42,033 nucleotides of DNA. It comes from Nocardiopsis prasina DSM 43845 (GTDB lineage Bacteria; Actinomycetota; Actinomycetes; Streptosporangiales; Streptosporangiaceae). Both the position numbers and the translations under genes were made by a program. Shown in pieces: positions 41,290 to 42,033 of this stretch. Under the pieces are notes generated by a model that made no database searches, was not told where the DNA came from, and saw only the letters and a list, made by a program, of their open reading frames with translations. Each line of letters opens with the position of its first letter. Within the stretch, counting starts at the first letter, position 1. The stretch spans positions 18,246-60,278 of the forward strand of contig NZ_ANAE01000090.1 in the NCBI RefSeq assembly GCF_000341265.1, given 5' to 3'.

Positions 41290-42033
41290 TCAGCCCCAGA
41301 AGCCGAAGCTGAACAACAGGAAGTTCGTGGCGGCCATCGCGGCCAGCGCCAACACCGCGCCCACCACGAAGGACGTCCGCAGCGAGCGGATCAGATACTC
41401 CAGGGACACCATGTTGTTGAGCAGGAAGTAACCCAGCATCATCGCGTGGAGGAACCCGTCGACGCTCCACGGCTCGAAGTAGAAGACGGAGCCGGTCCAC
41501 ATATCGGCCTCGGCCGTGAACCACGCCCACGCCAGCGCCGCCCCGTACCCCAGGGGGATCTGGATCAGCGGGATGATCATCAGCGGCAGCAGCTTCACGA
41601 AGCCCCACAGCCCCGGCTGGTCGGCACGGCGCGCCTCGGCCTGGGCCCGGCGGGCGGCGTCCTGCTCGGCCCGCATCCGGTCGCGGTGGGCGCGCTCGGC
41701 CTCCTGGCGGCGCCGCTGCTCCTCCTGCTGTTCCTGGGAGCGACGTTGCTGCTCCTGGCGCTGGCGCTGCTGCTCCATCTGCCGCTGACGCTGTTGCTCG
41801 GCCTGGCGGTACTGGCCGTCCGGCTGCTGGCGCGGGTCGGTGCGCTGGTCGCGGCGCCCGCCGTAGAGGTCCGCGTAGGGGTCCTCCTCGCTCGGCCCGC
41901 CCTGGCCACCCTGACCGTACTGCTGGGTCTGCTGGTACTGCTGCGTCTGCTGGAACTGGGCCGTGGGCGGGACCTGGCCGGGCTGACCCGGCGCCTGGGT
42001 CCCCGGGAAGCCCGCCGTGGGCTGGTGGGGAGC
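41290..42033 (-). CDS. Gln/Arg-rich membrane protein (partial, N-terminus outside window)
   Basis: The frame is open to the right edge, giving 247 visible residues and a stop at 41290. The N-terminal visible part is Pro/Gln-rich (QFQQTQQYQQTQQYGQGG), then comes a highly charged Gln/Arg/Glu stretch that could form a coiled coil (QQRQRQEQQRRSQEQQEEQR). The C-terminal 110 residues hold three hydrophobic segments (KLLPLMIIPLIQIPLGYGA, FLHAMMLGYFLLNNMVSLEY, FVVGAVLALAAMAATNFLLF). An internal ATG at 41778 could start a shorter protein, but the frame clearly continues. I do not recognise the family; a membrane-anchored protein with a disordered cytoplasmic arm is the most one can say. Confidence 0.7.
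   Translation of the reverse strand, partial: APHQPTAGFPGTQAPGQPGQVPPTAQFQQTQQYQQTQQYGQGGQGGPSEEDPYADLYGGRRDQRTDPRQQPDGQYRQAEQQRQRQMEQQRQRQEQQRRSQEQQEEQRRRQEAERAHRDRMRAEQDAARRAQAEARRADQPGLWGFVKLLPLMIIPLIQIPLGYGAALAWAWFTAEADMWTGSVFYFEPWSVDGFLHAMMLGYFLLNNMVSLEYLIRSLRTSFVVGAVLALAAMAATNFLLFSFGFWG

Noticed and set aside
1..42033. tRNA/rRNA genes, CRISPR arrays, insertion sequences, prophage or att sites
   Set aside because: None of the expected cloverleaf motifs, repeat-spacer patterns, transposase motifs or flanking repeats were seen by eye; a tRNAscan-SE and ISfinder run would settle it.

Overview
The window is very GC-rich, with dense operons, 4-nt start/stop overlaps, many GTG/TTG starts, Tat and lipoprotein exports, DtxR/IdeR-type iron boxes and SAM-IV riboswitches. 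This points to an actinomycete chromosome, and the overall look resembles Nocardiopsis or a relative; that genus guess is inference. No tRNA, rRNA, CRISPR array, IS element or phage gene was seen.

Layout. (1) 1-3.8 kb: a siderophore importer. A lipoprotein faces away from two FecCD permeases and an ATPase cut by the window edge, with one iron box between them. (2) 3.9-8.3 kb: a TSUP permease, an MhqO/MhqD-like dioxygenase-hydrolase pair behind a MarR-type palindrome, two tiny Cys/His proteins that look related, an ASCH-like protein and a Nudix hydrolase. (3) 8.4-14.9 kb, plus strand: a SAM-IV riboswitch, then a fused two-domain alkylhydroperoxidase-like protein, a second FecBCD-type importer and a large FAD/NAD(P)-binding protein. 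(4) 14.9-24.4 kb, minus strand: a second SAM-IV riboswitch, then a seven-gene operon encoding a PotABCD-type importer, HyuA and HyuB (hydantoinase/oxoprolinase) and an M20 amidohydrolase. Operons 3 and 4 converge on a shared hairpin. (5) 24.5-29 kb: a double-hotdog thioesterase, a DUF2254 membrane protein and a divergent MFS exporter/LysR pair. (6) 29-33 kb: an SDR and an aldehyde dehydrogenase that converge, then an iron-box-controlled sucrase/ferredoxin-like protein. (7) 33-41.2 kb: a catabolic locus built around a LacI regulator and two near-identical perfect palindromes. It holds a Tat-exported beta-propeller protein, an FAD oxidoreductase, a second HyuA-like protein with no HyuB, an HExxH protein and an ion-transporter-superfamily permease. 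(8) The right edge holds part of a Gln/Arg-rich membrane protein.

How it fits together. The most striking feature is the pair of SAM-IV riboswitches about 16 kb apart. They drive two convergent operons, neither of which carries a classical methionine-biosynthesis gene. SAM riboswitches normally shut genes off when SAM is plentiful, so both operons are probably used when sulfur or methionine is short. One would import and open a cyclic amide or N-acyl organosulfur compound (HyuAB plus M20). The other would import a second compound through a siderophore-type transporter and process it with redox enzymes. The substrates cannot be read from the sequence.
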